DNA of 64,000 nt, taken from the NCBI RefSeq assembly GCF_032362555.1, contig NC_083512.1, positions 3,026,001-3,090,000 on the forward strand. Direction: 5' to 3'. The translations under genes were made by a program, and so were the position numbers. This document shows, one piece after another, positions 11,263 to 24,100 of the stretch. The notes beneath the pieces were generated by a model. The model was not told the DNA's origin, did no database searches, and saw only the letters and a list, made by a program, of their open reading frames with translations. Every line of letters starts with the position of its first letter. The first letter of the stretch is position 1. Source of the DNA: Amyelois transitella. Lineage: Eukaryota > Arthropoda > Insecta > Lepidoptera > Pyralidae.

Positions 11263-13001
11263 GCTCACTCACGCAATCGGGACACAATACGATAAACCCA
11301 TAGCACGACTGTCCGAGGCAAGTCAGCGAGTAAATAACAACATTGACAACATGGCGTCGAGAGAAATCTCAATTTATTTCAAATGGATTAATTCACTCCT
11401 TATTAAATTCCTTAGGAATATACTTTTTATAATTGCGAGTTAACTATCTACTCACAGCCTTGGGTAATCTTCCAATTTGGTTTTGTATTGGTTTGCTACG
11501 TTCTTACGAAAATATTATCAAATGAACTAATTTTACTTCATCAAGATTTGACACAGTTTTCGCATTAAATAATCACAAAAAAGGCAAACACTGAAACGAT
11601 CTCTGGGTTTAAATAAGTGCAAGCGTAACAAAAGAAATAAATTCCTCAAAATTAAAGAAATCGATGGTTCTTCGCCAGGGACGACATAAGGGTTTTTTAT
11701 GACAGCCAGCAATCAGCAAGCAAACAAGAAGTTACAAAATAGTGTTGTCCACGGCTACAGAATGATGATATGAGATAGACTAATCGATGAATCGTTTTTC
11801 TATCTACAAGATCGATTTTTAAATCATTTATTTTTTAAGTTTATTTATGAAGATATGGTATTAAAATGAATGTTATTAGCGTATTCCCTGAACGAAAAAA
11901 CTGATTTTACTTATCTTCTTTTTCATAAAATGTATTTATTTTTACATTGTACAATTGTACATGCAATCTAAAAAAAATGATTTTTCGGAAATCGATATTT
12001 TGGATTTCGATTTTTTTGTGAATCAATACATCCGCAATCGATTTAAAAATCGTTATTTTTTTAAAAGAATCACCATCTACTACTCACTACATTACAAGGC
12101 TGTATTCACACATATTGCAATATACTAATATTTGATAGTAGTATAATTGAGAAATGAACTGGTATTTTTAATTCTGTGTTAACACAAAATCCCTACTATC
12201 CTTACAAAATTTCTGTCAGTTACGCTTTCACTATACTACTGAACTTAGTTTGAAGAAATTGGGTACAGGGGTAGAGTAAACCCCGAGAAAGAACTTGAAT
12301 TTCTTTATATTACGAAAAACGGAGAAAAGACCACGCTGACAAAGTGGCGGGCTAAGCTAGTAATTCAAAATCAAAACTATTATTCATTATTCTGAATACT
12401 TGATTGATATTCGGTACTCGGCGTACTTGGCGGGTTTTTTGGATATTCGTTCTCGGACGAATAACTCGGTTTCAATGCAATATATTTAGATAGATATAAT
12501 TAAGTCCTACATTCAGTAAATCGTTAATTAAAAACTTTTCAATTACTATGACGCGCAATGTGAATTATTTGTTTGCTAACGATTAAGCGACTGGTAGTTG
12601 AAAGACGCGGGCGGAGTGAAGGATGTATCAACGCAAGCCGGCCTCTCGATCGGCGCGAATCTGTTTGTACTTGTTTACGCACGCGAAATAGGTATTTGAT
12701 GAAACCGAGGTACTCGTCGGAGTACCCAGTTAAAAAAAATTGAGCCGAGTAAAACTCGGTACTTGTTATTATACTCAAATATCAATAGTGGACTATCATT
12801 CGGCAACACTATGATGTGTCACACACTGGAACATCACTAGAGAAGAGGAACCTGAGGAACCTTTCAAAGGAACTGTCTTACCTACTTAAAATTTCGATAT
12901 TTATTTTTATAAATTGTGAAATTGATTATTGATGTGCTGATTCCTCAATAATAAGTGTTATATTTATCGATGTACTAAAACAATACACACCAAGTTTAAC
13001 G
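11263..13001. other. Divergent intergenic region between the 11.2 kb exon and DCTN6
   Basis: Contains AT-rich DNA with repeated ATCGATTTT-type motifs at about 11790-12060, similar in style to the hAT-like element at 33460 but without clear ends. A GC-richer patch at 12590-12680 has several ACTCGGTAC-like motifs around it (12410-12770). No exon was recognised. The DCTN6 promoter should lie just upstream of 13002. Confidence 0.4.
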
Positions 13002-14521
13002 ATGTCACATAATAAGTAAGTATTTTCTTTTTATTTATTTATGTCAAAACAGACTTTAAAACACTAATTTTCACCCAGTTTTGTTCCAATTCACAATTTA
13101 TTTTTGGATTTTTGAAATTAAAACCAGTTCACATCATCAACACGTTATTAAGTTCGTAATTTAACTTTGTTCCCAGTATAAAAATCTTACCCGGAGCGAC
13201 TGTTTGTGAAGACTGCACTTTAGAAGGAGATATAACTATTGGAGGAGGAACTGTTATTCATCCGAGAGTAACTATTATAGCTGAAGGTGGCCCCATCATT
13301 ATTGCTGAGTATTGTATCATTGAAGAATATTCTACTATCATTCATAAGTAAGTTGTTATGCAAATATGAATGTGTTAGCATAACTTGGCAATACACACAA
13401 ACATGAAACCACACCTCCCTCCTGGAGAAGCAAACAGAGCTACATACTTATTTATTTTAACTTTATTGCACCTAAAATTATGTGCAATAGGACTTAATGC
13501 TTTAAGGCAATCTCTACTGTAAATTTCACCTCATTTATTTATTTATTTATGTATTTATTTATGTGCCGTTTGGTTCCCGGCACCAATACAAAAAAGAATA
13601 GGACCACTCCATCTCTTTCCCACGGATGTCGTAAAAGGCGACTAAGGGATAGGCTTATAAACTTGGGATTCCTCTTTTAGGCGATGGGCTAGCAACCTGT
13701 CACTATTTGAATCCCAATTCTATCATTAAGCCAAATAGCTGAACGTGGCCATTCAGTCTTTTCAAGCCTGTTCGGCTCTGTCTACCCCGCAAGGGATATA
13801 GACGTGACCATATGTATGTATGTATGTATTTATGTACAATGTTGTCTTGTTGAACTCTGATTTATATTTCAATTATTTTTCAGAAAAAGTGATAATCAGG
13901 AAAATCCTCCAAAACCTTTGTTTATAGGAGCTCACAATGTGTTTGAAGTTGGGTGTAGGCTGGAGTCTCCGTGCGGACACATTGGAGAAAGCAATGTGTT
14001 TGAATGCAGATCTTTTGTTGGGGTAGACATTAAAATTGGAAGTGGCTGTGTCATAGGTAAAAAAGAGATGAAGTTGTTAATTTAAAATTTCTATATTTTT
14101 TAATAGTTTGTATTATTATTAGTTTTTCTTAAAAAATCACACATGAAAGAGTTTGAGACTTTCCAAAAAAAATATTCTTCATAACAAAAGTCAATTTATA
14201 TCTTGAAATAAATGATTAATTCCTTTCTGTTTCCAGAATGTTTATAAAGAGTTTATCTTTTTATATTTTTACTAAATTTATTTATAATAATTGTTTAAAG
14301 GAGCAGCCTGCCATTTAACAGCTCCTCAAACACTCGCTGACAACACTGTCATCTGGGGATCAGACCAGCATATACGAGAAGCCTTAGAGAAGCAACCTTC
14401 ACAACTTCTGCAGCTAGACTTCTTGAGCAAAGTGATGCCTAACTACCATAGATTGAGAAAGCCAAATGTTCATAAACGCCAACCTTCAAGACAATCACAA
14501 GAGTCTTCCCCAAAGCCCTGA
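13002..14521 (+). CDS. DCTN6: Dynactin subunit 6 (p27), complete, four exons
   Basis: Exons are 13002-13015, 13177-13347, 13884-14056 and 14301-14521; phases match at every GT-AG junction and give a 192-residue protein, close to the ~190 of animal DCTN6. The protein is a left-handed beta-helix of hexapeptide repeats and belongs to the pointed-end complex of dynactin, the cytoplasmic dynein activator. Diagnostic segments: IKILPGATVC near the N-terminus, GDITIGGGTVIHPR, IIAEGGPIII, FIGAHNVFEVGC, IGSGCVIGAACHL, and the C-terminal LQLDFLSKVMPNYHRLRKP. Exon 1 holds only four codons and two bases, so its exact start is less certain than the remainder. Intron 2 contains a SINE-like insertion (13563-13829). 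The tail after the last beta-helix turn is basic and Ser/Gln-rich, as is usual. Confidence 0.96.
13440..13530 (-). repeat. Fragment resembling interspersed repeat B, reverse orientation
   Basis: TTTATTGCACCTAAAATTATGTGCAAT followed by an AGGCAATCTCTAC-like stretch recalls the reversed AATAAAG / TAGAGAATGCC end of repeat B at 8870 and 42655. It lies in DCTN6 intron 2. Confidence 0.35.
13563..13829 (+). mobile_element. SINE-like (TATG)n family, near full-length copy in DCTN6 intron 2
   Basis: It starts GTGCCGTTTGGTTCCCGG, carries the CATGGATGTCGTAAAAGGCG-type core (here CACGGATGTCG) and ends CCCCGCAAGGGATATAGACG followed by TATGTATGTATG. It is in the same orientation as the host gene. Confidence 0.9.
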
Positions 14522-14649
14522 AATTTATTATTCTTTAAATAGCACCAGCTTCTTACACCACATTGTTAACTCATATATTTTTATTTATTTTTGTGAACAG
14601 CATTTATTTAATAATTTTAGTATTAAGTATAACTCTGTATTTTAGGTTT

Positions 14650-14655
14650 AATAAA
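14650..14655 (+). promoter_or_regulatory. Poly(A) signal AATAAA of DCTN6
   Basis: AATAAA lies 129 bp after the DCTN6 stop and is followed by a T-rich stretch. Confidence 0.7.
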
Positions 14656-14699
14656 ATATTTTAACTCATTTTGTTGTTTATAAACTAACAAATAATATC

Positions 14700-14876
14700 A
14701 AGTCGGGGTAGACAGCCAACAGACTGAAAAGTCAAGTTCATCATGTTCAGTATATAAATTAAGAGTTATCTGACAAACACTGTTTTTTTCTTCACTATCA
14801 GCATCAAAGCTTGCACAAGAGCAATATGCTCCTATTTCCTTAGTCGCCTTTAATGATATCCATGGGAAAAAATACA
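14700..14876 (-). mobile_element. SINE-like (TATG)n family, degraded copy
   Basis: The two ends of the reversed family are visible (GGGGTAGACAGCCAACAGACTG and TTAGTCGCCTTTAATGATAT), but the middle is replaced or decayed. It lies between DCTN6 and DDX11. Confidence 0.5.
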
Positions 14877-15160
14877 GTCATCAAAAGTTATATTCACAGA
14901 CTTTAGTCTACTATTCTAAAAAAATGAAATGTCATTTTTGACATTGACAGTGTCATTACATAAATTTTGTTTTCTTTTTGGCGAGATTGGCGGGAAATAT
15001 TAGAATAGAAATAAAACAAGTGTTAAAATCACGTTCAAATTAATTTTCACATGCCGTCGTGTTTATTACTGATAATATATAAAAATAGTAGAACGCTGTT
15101 AATGAAATCAGTGCAGTGAACTTTTACATCTTGTGATTTTGCAGGGAACAAAACGGTATA

Positions 15161-18100
15161 ATGGATCCGCAGTTTTCATTTCCTTTTCCACCGTATCCTA
15201 TACAAGAAAAGTTTATGAGAGAGTTATATTTTACTATCGATCATGCCAAACTTGGTATTTTCGAGAGTCCAACTGGAACTGTAAGTAGATCTCCTTAAAA
15301 ACAACGTAAAAATTTCTCCATATAACCTCCTAAATGTATTTATTTTATTTAAGGGTAAATCATTAAGCATCTGCTGTGGAGCACTACAGTGGTTGAAGGA
15401 CAACAACAAACGAATAATCAGTGATTTGGAGTCAGACATCACGAAGTTGAAATTGGAAATATCTAGCAATTCTAGTAAGTCAATATAGCTTGGAAATTAA
15501 GTACTTGTAGTTTGTTTTCACATATAAATTACATTGAACTATGGATTATGAATGTTTATGAAAAGTTAATTTTTTTGTTTTCAGGTTCTGATGACTGGCT
15601 CCAAGAAGAGTATGAGAAAATAAAAAAGAATCAGGCATTATTGGAGCTTCAAAGTAAATTAGAAAAAATAAAAAAGAGAGATGAAAAGTTGAATGAGATG
15701 AAGACCAGAGTCAATAAATTAAAACTGAATGTAAGCAATAAGACAATTGCAAACTATTTTCAAAAGACAGACAAATATAAAAAAGATACTGAAAATAAAG
15801 AGAATCTTTCTGAGGTGGATGATGATCTTCTTTTAGAAGAATTTGCTGATAAAGGTGATAGTGAAAATGAATCTGATGTTGAGGAAATTGAAGAAAATCA
15901 GGATGATTGGATTAAAGTGGGTACCTACCTTGTTTTTTCTATAAAATAATTGGATTTTGACTGCAGCTTTGTCTATTACCTTATGTTTTTCTCAATACCC
16001 CACACTAAATGTATGCAAATTTTTTTGACAAAAACACTTCCTGGAACAGCGATGGAATTATCATAATTCGGATTTCGTCCAGTCACCCAAAGCAAAGATT
16101 GTATTGCAATGTGGCCATAAAGTTTTAATTCTATTGTTCTGTTCTTCACACATTTATATTTATTTATATTTATATACATTGAGGAAAAGAAAAACAACTA
16201 GAACTTAGACTGAGGAGAAATTTAATACAAGGGCACTAGTAATTTATAGAGAAGTTTTTTACTTATGGACATAATGGCAATTGTCCACTATGCTAGTCAC
16301 CAGGCCACCATAATCCTTTTGGCGTTTCTCTAGATTAGATTGTCCTTGATAAGGCTTGATAAAGGCTCAAGGTTTCCATTTGATAAAGATCAAGGAGTAG
16401 GTAAATCTATAGTAATAAAAAGACTAGAATGACTTCATCTCTTTCCCATGGATGTCATTATAGCCGACTAAGAAATAGGCTGTTAAACTTGGGATTCATC
16501 TTGTAGGTGATGGGCTAGCAACCTGTCACTACTTGAATCTTAATTCTATCACTACGCCAAATAGCTGAATGTGGGCTATCAGCCTTTTAAAGACTGTTGG
16601 CTCTGCCTACCCTGCAAAAGATTTATACATGATTATATGTATGTATGAATATTTTTCATTTTTTTTATTATATATATGTTTCAACATAAAGAGATCCACA
16701 CCTACACAAGAGTGGAAGGTATTTTAAAAAGTATGATAGACTTTGTGATTGTAGATGAAAGATTGAAGAACAAAGTGCTGGATACCCATGCATATCGCGG
16801 TGCTGGCATTGACTCGGACCATTTACTGGTGATATCCCGGATAAGGGGTATCTTCAATCGCTGGCGGCACAGGGTAAGGGAGCAAACCAGCGCTTTGGAA
16901 AGAGTAAAAGTAGAAAATTTGCAAGATATGGATGTAGGTAAGAAGTATATTAATAGACTGAAGGATGAATTTGAAGATTTAGAGGAAATGAGCGATATTG
17001 AAGATGGATGGAAGGAATTTAAAGAAAGAATTGTGAAAGTAGCTGTTGAAGTGTGTGGTGTAAGTAGAAGAAGGAAAGGAAAAAATCACAAAAATGCGTG
17101 GATGAGTAAAGATGTGCAAGAACTTGTGCGATTAAAGAAGAAAGCATGGCTGGATTTGTTAGCAGCAAAAGCTAACTTAAGAATGCAAGAGGTTATAGAT
17201 GAAGATGTGAATGAAGCACGTAAGGAATATAAGAAAATGAAAGATTTGGTTAAGAAAGCTGTGATTAGAAAGAAAGAAGAGTATAAAGAGGATTTTGATA
17301 AAAGGCTATCAGAAGACTTTCAGTCAAATCTGAAAGTATTCTGGAAATCCGTAAGGTCAGCCCGAGGAAATACTATAACCAGAGAGCTGACTAGGATCAG
17401 ATGCCAGGATGGTAGCGTTGTGAAAGGAGAAGAATGTGTACTAAAGATATGGAAGGACTATTTTGAAAGTTTATTTGAAAAAAAGGAAGGAAATAAGAAA
17501 GATTTCTGCTATAGCGAAGAAAAAGAGAATGAGATGGAAGGCGAAATTGAAATGTTCGAAATTGTGGAAGCACTTAAGAGTATGAAAGCGGGAAAGGCTG
17601 CTGGGTGTGATAGAGTGTCGGTCGAGATGCTTAAAGCAGGAAAAGGCGTAGTAGCTAGTCAGTTGTACTGCCTTTTCAATTTGTGTTGGAGAAGCGGCCG
17701 AGTACCAAAAGATTGGTGTAAGGCTGTTATCGTGCCACTTTACAAAGGAAAAGGGTCACAGCTGGACTGCAAAAATTATCGTGGTATAAGCCTGCTTAGC
17801 GTCGTCGGCAAATTGTATGCTAAGGTATTGATTAATAGAGTCAGGAATGAAACTGATGACAAAATATGGGATGCTCAAGCGGGATTTCGAAAGGGAATGG
17901 GATGTACTGATCAGGTCTTTTCCTTGCGGTGCATAGCCGAAAAGTTTTTGGCCAAGAGTCAAAAAGTCTATTGCACATTCGTAGATCTGGAAAAGGCCTA
18001 TGACAGAGTTGGGAGGAATGAATTGTGGTCAGCACTTTCTATGCATGGGGTGAGCAGTCTCTTAATACGACCACTGAAATCCTTATATGAGGATTCGAGT

Positions 18101-21100
18101 GCTTGTGTCAGGATAAACGGAGCGCACACTGAGTGGTTTAAGATTGAGAAAGGCGTTAGGCAAGGATGTGTTGCGTCACCGTGGCTGTTCAACCTATTTA
18201 TGGATAGCTGTTTGACAGATTTGAAAGAGTCTAAAAGTGGATTAAGGATGAATGAGTTACTCGTCAAATGTCTGCTCTATGCCGACGATCAGGTTATACT
18301 GGCGTCATCAGCGGAGGAGTTACAGGAGATGGTAAACTGTATGCATGAAGCTTTAAAAGAGAAAGGAATGAAAGTGAACGTAAGTAAAACTAAAACACTG
18401 GTTTTTGAAATGGAGAAAGAAATGACAGCATGTAATATTTTGATTGGAGGAGAAAAAGTGGAGCAAGTGAAAGAGTTTGTATATCTAGGATCAAAGTTTA
18501 CATCAGATGGCAAGTATGATAGTGATATTGAAAGGAGAGTGAACGCGGGGAACATGGTGAATGGAGCTTTGCATGCCTTTATGAGCAGTCAGAAACTATC
18601 CAAAAAGGCTCGACTGGCTGTGCACAGGGGCGTGTTGGTCCCGACATTAATGTATGGGAGTGAAAGTTGGGTATGGCAAAAGAAGCATGAAAGCAGAATA
18701 AATGCAGTGGAAATGAGAGCGTTAAGGAGTATGATGGGTGTGAAATTGAGTGACAGGATAAGGAACAGCGTGATAAGGGAATGTTGTGATGTGAAAGAAG
18801 ATGTAGTTACAGGAATAGAAAAGGGTATGTTAAGATGGTTCGGTCATGTGGAGAGGATGAATGAAAGCAGGTTGACTAAGCAGATATACAAGGAGAGTGT
18901 GGAGGGAAAGGTCGGAGTGGGAAGACCTAGACGAACGTATCTTGATCAAATTAAGGACGTCCTGGTAAAGGGTCAGGTCAAAAGTACCCGAAACCGCCGA
19001 GCTTGTATGAAGAGAGTTATGAATGTGGACGAAGCGAAAGAAGTATGCAGAGATCGTGGCAAGTGGAAAGAGGTAGTCTCTGCCTACCCCTCCGGGAAAG
19101 AGGCGTGATTTTATGTATGTATGTATGTATGTATGAATATTTTTCATTTATGTGTAATATCTCAGTTTAACTGTTAGTTGCCTACAAATACATAAAATTA
19201 ACAGATATTAATAGGCAGCAGGACCCACAGCCAGTTATCACAATTTGTGGGCGAGGTTAAGAGAACAGTGTTCAAAGACACCAGAGTGGTCACATTGGCG
19301 TCCAGACAACATTACTGCATCAACACTGATGTTGCAAGGCTGAAGAATGTCAATCTTATTAATGAAAGGTGACTATAAATTTTTTTTGATACAGTGTCTG
19401 CAAGTAATTAAACACTGGAATATCACCAAACAACAATTTTATTAGAATAGGTTTAGCAGCACTGGGTGTACTAAAGACAGCATGGGAGAGACTTTACATG
19501 CTATGTTAGGATTGAGGTATATATCTTTGTATAAGATATAATATATATTTTGGTTTAAAGAATGGATGTGCAAACAACTATCCTGTTTATTTCTCTAAAA
19601 ATCATCTGTTTGTCTCACTTCCATCATTAAACTATCCGTTTAAACATAGCTTAGAGCTGTCTACTTTATAAAATCATTCCTTACAAACTAGACAGAGATG
19701 TGTGTGTGTTAAATAATAATAACATTTCACAGATGTTTAGATCTCCAAAAATCGAAAAGTAAATCAACATTAGTAGACTCCGAGGGCCAAGTTTTAAAGA
19801 AAACTAAAATGAAGTCTTGTTCAGGATGTCCATATTATAACCAGGGGAACATAACTAAGTTAAAGGAGAGATTACTTGTGGATATAATGGATATGGAGGA
19901 GATAGTGAAGTGTGGCAGAGAATTGAAGGCGTGTCCGTATTATGCTTCTAGAGCAGCAATGGAGGAAGCTGAGGTAGGATTTTTATTTATATAGCGGCCT
20001 TTATATTGTGGCGCAGCTGTTGTGCGCTTGCCTATGACACTGGCGGTCCCGGGTTCGAATCTCGATTAGCACGAATTTCTCTTATTGACCTTGGATGTTT
20101 TCTATATACTATACTCATTATAAAATATACTGAGTTGATATCTCGTAACACAACAATGCTACTGATACTCTTACGTTACGACAAAATATTGTAAAGACAC
20201 ATTCAGATAAATGGATGTGAAGCATAGTATTGCTTCACATCCAGTTATCTGAATGTCGGCCTATCCTGCAAGCTGAACATGTGATATATGTTTGTATTCC
20301 AGGTGGTGCTAATGAGTCACGCCGGGGTGGCCAGTTCAGGTGCAAGAACCGGGATTTCTCTCAATCTGAAGAACAATATCCTAGTTTTGGACGAAGCCCA
20401 CGGCCTCCCTGCGGCGTTGGAAAACGCTAATTCCGCTCCGCTGTCCGAGAAACATTTGTGTTGTGTGAAAACTTGTCTGAAGTTTTATGTGAACAAGTAC
20501 AGTTCAAGGTTGAATAGTAAGAATCTGTTGAGTTTGAACCAGATGGGATTTGTCGTTGGGAGATTATTAGGTAAGTAGTATTTTTATGTTCTATGACTAG
20601 ATTATTCGCATATGTCGCAAGTTCCAGAATTGCACGTATAAAAGTTTCACTGTGCAAAATTTCTTCAAAATCGGTTCAGTTGTTTTTGACAAAACAAAAG
20701 TACATGTCTCTTTAAAATATTAGTTTAAATTACTTATATGGATTTACCAAGAGATCTTACAATTTGGTAGATAGGTGAGATAGGACTAAAAAGCATATTA
20801 TTTGTTCTTTCACCCACTAAAATAGGATTAAATTTACCGGATTGGAAAGTGCCGCATCTTTAGCTTACAAAGTCGCAGAAAATGTTAGTTTCTAAAAATA
20901 GGTAACATTATATTACATATATTATTCCAGGTTTCATAAAGTCATCTCAAAGCGACTTGAAGTCGCAAGAAGAGAAAACAATATACACATTAGAAGATTT
21001 CGTCGTAAAAGCCGAAATAGACCACATGAATTTCAGACCGCTTATAGATTTCTGTAGAAAAACAAGGTTAGCGCCTAAACTACATTCGTTTTCTATGAGG

Positions 21101-24100
21101 TACAACCAAGAAGTGTTAGAGAGTGAAATGTTAAAAGAAGAGTGTAAAAAGACCTCATTTCAAGCGTTCATGGAGAATATTAAAAAGAAAAAAGCAGGAG
21201 AAATTGTCCAGCCAGTAGCGGAAGAAAAGAAGGAAGTAAAAGAAAAAGTAATGTTGAAAGGGAATCAAGAAAGTAAAGCCAATAAGGAGGTATATACTAC
21301 TCTTTACGTCTCTCTCTGTTATTTGAGCATTTCTTCACTTCACTTCACTCGACTTCGTTTCTTACGAGTTCTTATAACCTTGTTGTTAGTATTTCATACC
21401 TCTTCATAGTCTCCACCTACTTGGATATTCTTAGCATTCATTACTCATCTTTAAATTCACTCTAAAATTATTTCAGATACCATCAGATATATCAGCCGGC
21501 ACTGGCTTGTACCAAGTGATGGAATTCCTAGAACTTCTATGCGACCGTAGTGAAAATGGCCGGGTTTTGGTACAAAAAGGGGACAATCAAGGCGGCAGTT
21601 TGAAGTATTTGCTGCTGAATCCTACTGGACACTTCTCTGATGTCATAAAGCAGTGTCGTTCTGTAAGTAGCTCCTATTATGTCTTACCAGCTTTCGCCTA
21701 AAGCTTTTCTTTTTCAGAAAAAAAGTTTCTGTCCAACCTTGGAAAATAAACTTAACTATTCCATACGAAATTTCATCAAAATCGGTCTAGCGCTTTAAAT
21801 AAACATATCTTAAAATAGTAAAGTTTGGTAAAATTGGTCAATGAATATCGTGCGAAAAATTTGTTAACTGTAGGTAATTTGATGAACATCCATAATGAAC
21901 TTTGTCAATTTATTTTAAGAATATTAATCTCAATTCCAGGTGATTCTAGCAGGCGGTACAATGGAACCTGTATCTGAATTTCTAGAACTCCTAACTGGCG
22001 ACAGCTCTATGAATGACAACGTGAACATAGTTAAATGCGAACATGTCGTGCCTAGAGAGAACGTGTTAGCGCTGTGCGTGTCTAAAGGGCCTTCGCAGTT
22101 ACCACTAAATTTCTCTTACGAAAATCGGATGGCGAAAACCCTTGTAAGTACCTACATACATACATAAAATCACGCCTCTTTCCTGGAGGGGTAGACAGAG
22201 ACTACCTCTTTCCACTTGCCACGATCTCTGCATACTTTTTCGCTTCATCCACATTCATAACTCTCTTCATGCAAGCTCGGCGGTTTCGGTTACTTTTGAC
22301 CTGAACCTTTACAAGGGCGTCCTTAATTTGACCAAGATACGTTCGTCTAGGTCTTCCCACTCCGACCTCTCCCTCCACACTCTCCTCGTATATCTGCTTA
22401 GTCAACCTGCTTTCATTCATCCGTTTCGGGTACTCTTGACCTGACCATTTACCAGGACGTCCTTAAGTACAATCAAAAAATTTACCATAAGAGCATTGGT
22501 TGACAAAAAACTAATGTATATTGTATGTTACAGTTAAAACTAGTTTTTAGAGAGAACGCGTTTTCCCTAGTTAGAACTAGTTTTTACTAAATGCCTTTGT
22601 TAAAACTAGAATTAACTTATGCTCAAAATTAAATATCAGTTAAAACAAGTTCTTACTAGACAAAAACTAGGTTTAACTGTAACATATATAACTTTACTTA
22701 TCTATACGTCAGCACACCAATTATTGAACTATGTTATTTCAGCTCGAAGAAGTAGGCAAGATACTTCGCAACATATGTTCGATAGTGCCCGGCGGGGTTG
22801 TATGTTTTCTACCGTCATACAGCTATGAAGAGGCTGTGTATCAAGCTATGGCCAATAACGGAGTGTTAGACACGATAAGTAAGAGGAAAAAAGTGTTTCG
22901 GGAGCCTAAATCTGCTAGTGACGTTGATCAGGTTAGTCAAGTCTAATTTTAAACCGTTGCATTATTTATTATATATATTAATTTAATAATTGCGTGGACT
23001 CAAAGTACAGATATGTCTTTTGAGTCCACGCAGTTAATGGAACGAGCGACAGATGATGTTGAGACGGAGGTTGTATTCATGCTCCTATTCGTGAAATCTT
23101 TGCTTTCGCGATTTAGACTCTTCGCTGCTATTGGCTGAGCGCGTCACATTCTTTGCTATGATTGACGGATGGTGTGTGACGTTAGTTATGTCGCCACAGA
23201 CAAGAGGGTTTCAATCCATGGTTTCAATGACCGAATCGTTGACAAATTATTTTCCCTTACTTGATAGACAGAGCCAACGGCCTCGAAGATACGTTATCAT
23301 GTTGAAATATTGCATCTTCCATAATATGTATATAAATGAGATAGCTATACGTGTATTTTAACTTTATAAGTGCCGTGTGGTTTTCGGCATTTTAGAATAC
23401 AACCACTGCGTATCTTTCCCATGAATGTTGTAAAAGGCGACTAAGGGATAGGCTCATAAATTTGGGCTTTCTTTTGTGAGCTAGCAATCTGCCACTATTT
23501 GAATCTTAATTCCAATAAGAAGCCATACAGCTGCACGTGGCCTTTCAGTTTTTCGAGACTGTATTTCCTATCTACCACGGAAAATATAGACGTGACTATG
23601 TGTAAGTGTATGTACTATATTAGGTAAGACACTTATAATGAATCTCCTCTGAAACTAGTTCTACTATGATTATGTTTCCCAAAATATAACTCTTAGTTTA
23701 TAAAATTTTCAGGTGCTTAACAAATACGCGTCGGCTGTGAACAAAAGGGAGGGCGAGTTGACTGGAGCTGTATTGCTCAGCGTGGTGGGCGGGAAGCTTA
23801 GTGAAGGGCTGAATTTTAGGTTAGGAACATTATTATAAATTTGTTCCAATATTTTACCGCTTGGCCTTGCCTTAGGCATCATTTAGTGGTTCCTCATTCA
23901 GCACAATTCCTAAAAGTTTCCTCCATAGACGTATTGTATTATAGATTTACAATTCCGCTAACAAAGTGTCTAATATAACATTTTTGTTGTTAAATGTTAT
24001 ATTTGATGAGTGTGATTATGTAAATTTAAACTTTATCGCATTGCGTGAAGATCAGTTTTTGAATGGCATATATCGTTAAAATTGTTTTTAAAAGTGAGGA

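Noticed and set aside
11760..12080. Second hAT-like MITE
   Set aside because: It has the same ATCGATTTT style as the 33460 element, but no matching termini or 8 bp duplication.
12405..12784. DNA transposon with TGATATT termini
   Set aside because: The ends are only roughly alike (TGATATTCGG / TGATATTTGA reversed) and no target duplication could be found.
15976..16197. 73 aa minus-strand ORF in DDX11 intron 3
   Set aside because: Ordinary AT-rich intron sequence, with no splice signals or similarity.
17756..18555. Minus-strand ORFs inside the LINE
   Set aside because: They are shadows of the intact plus-strand RT frame, and their translations show no family features.
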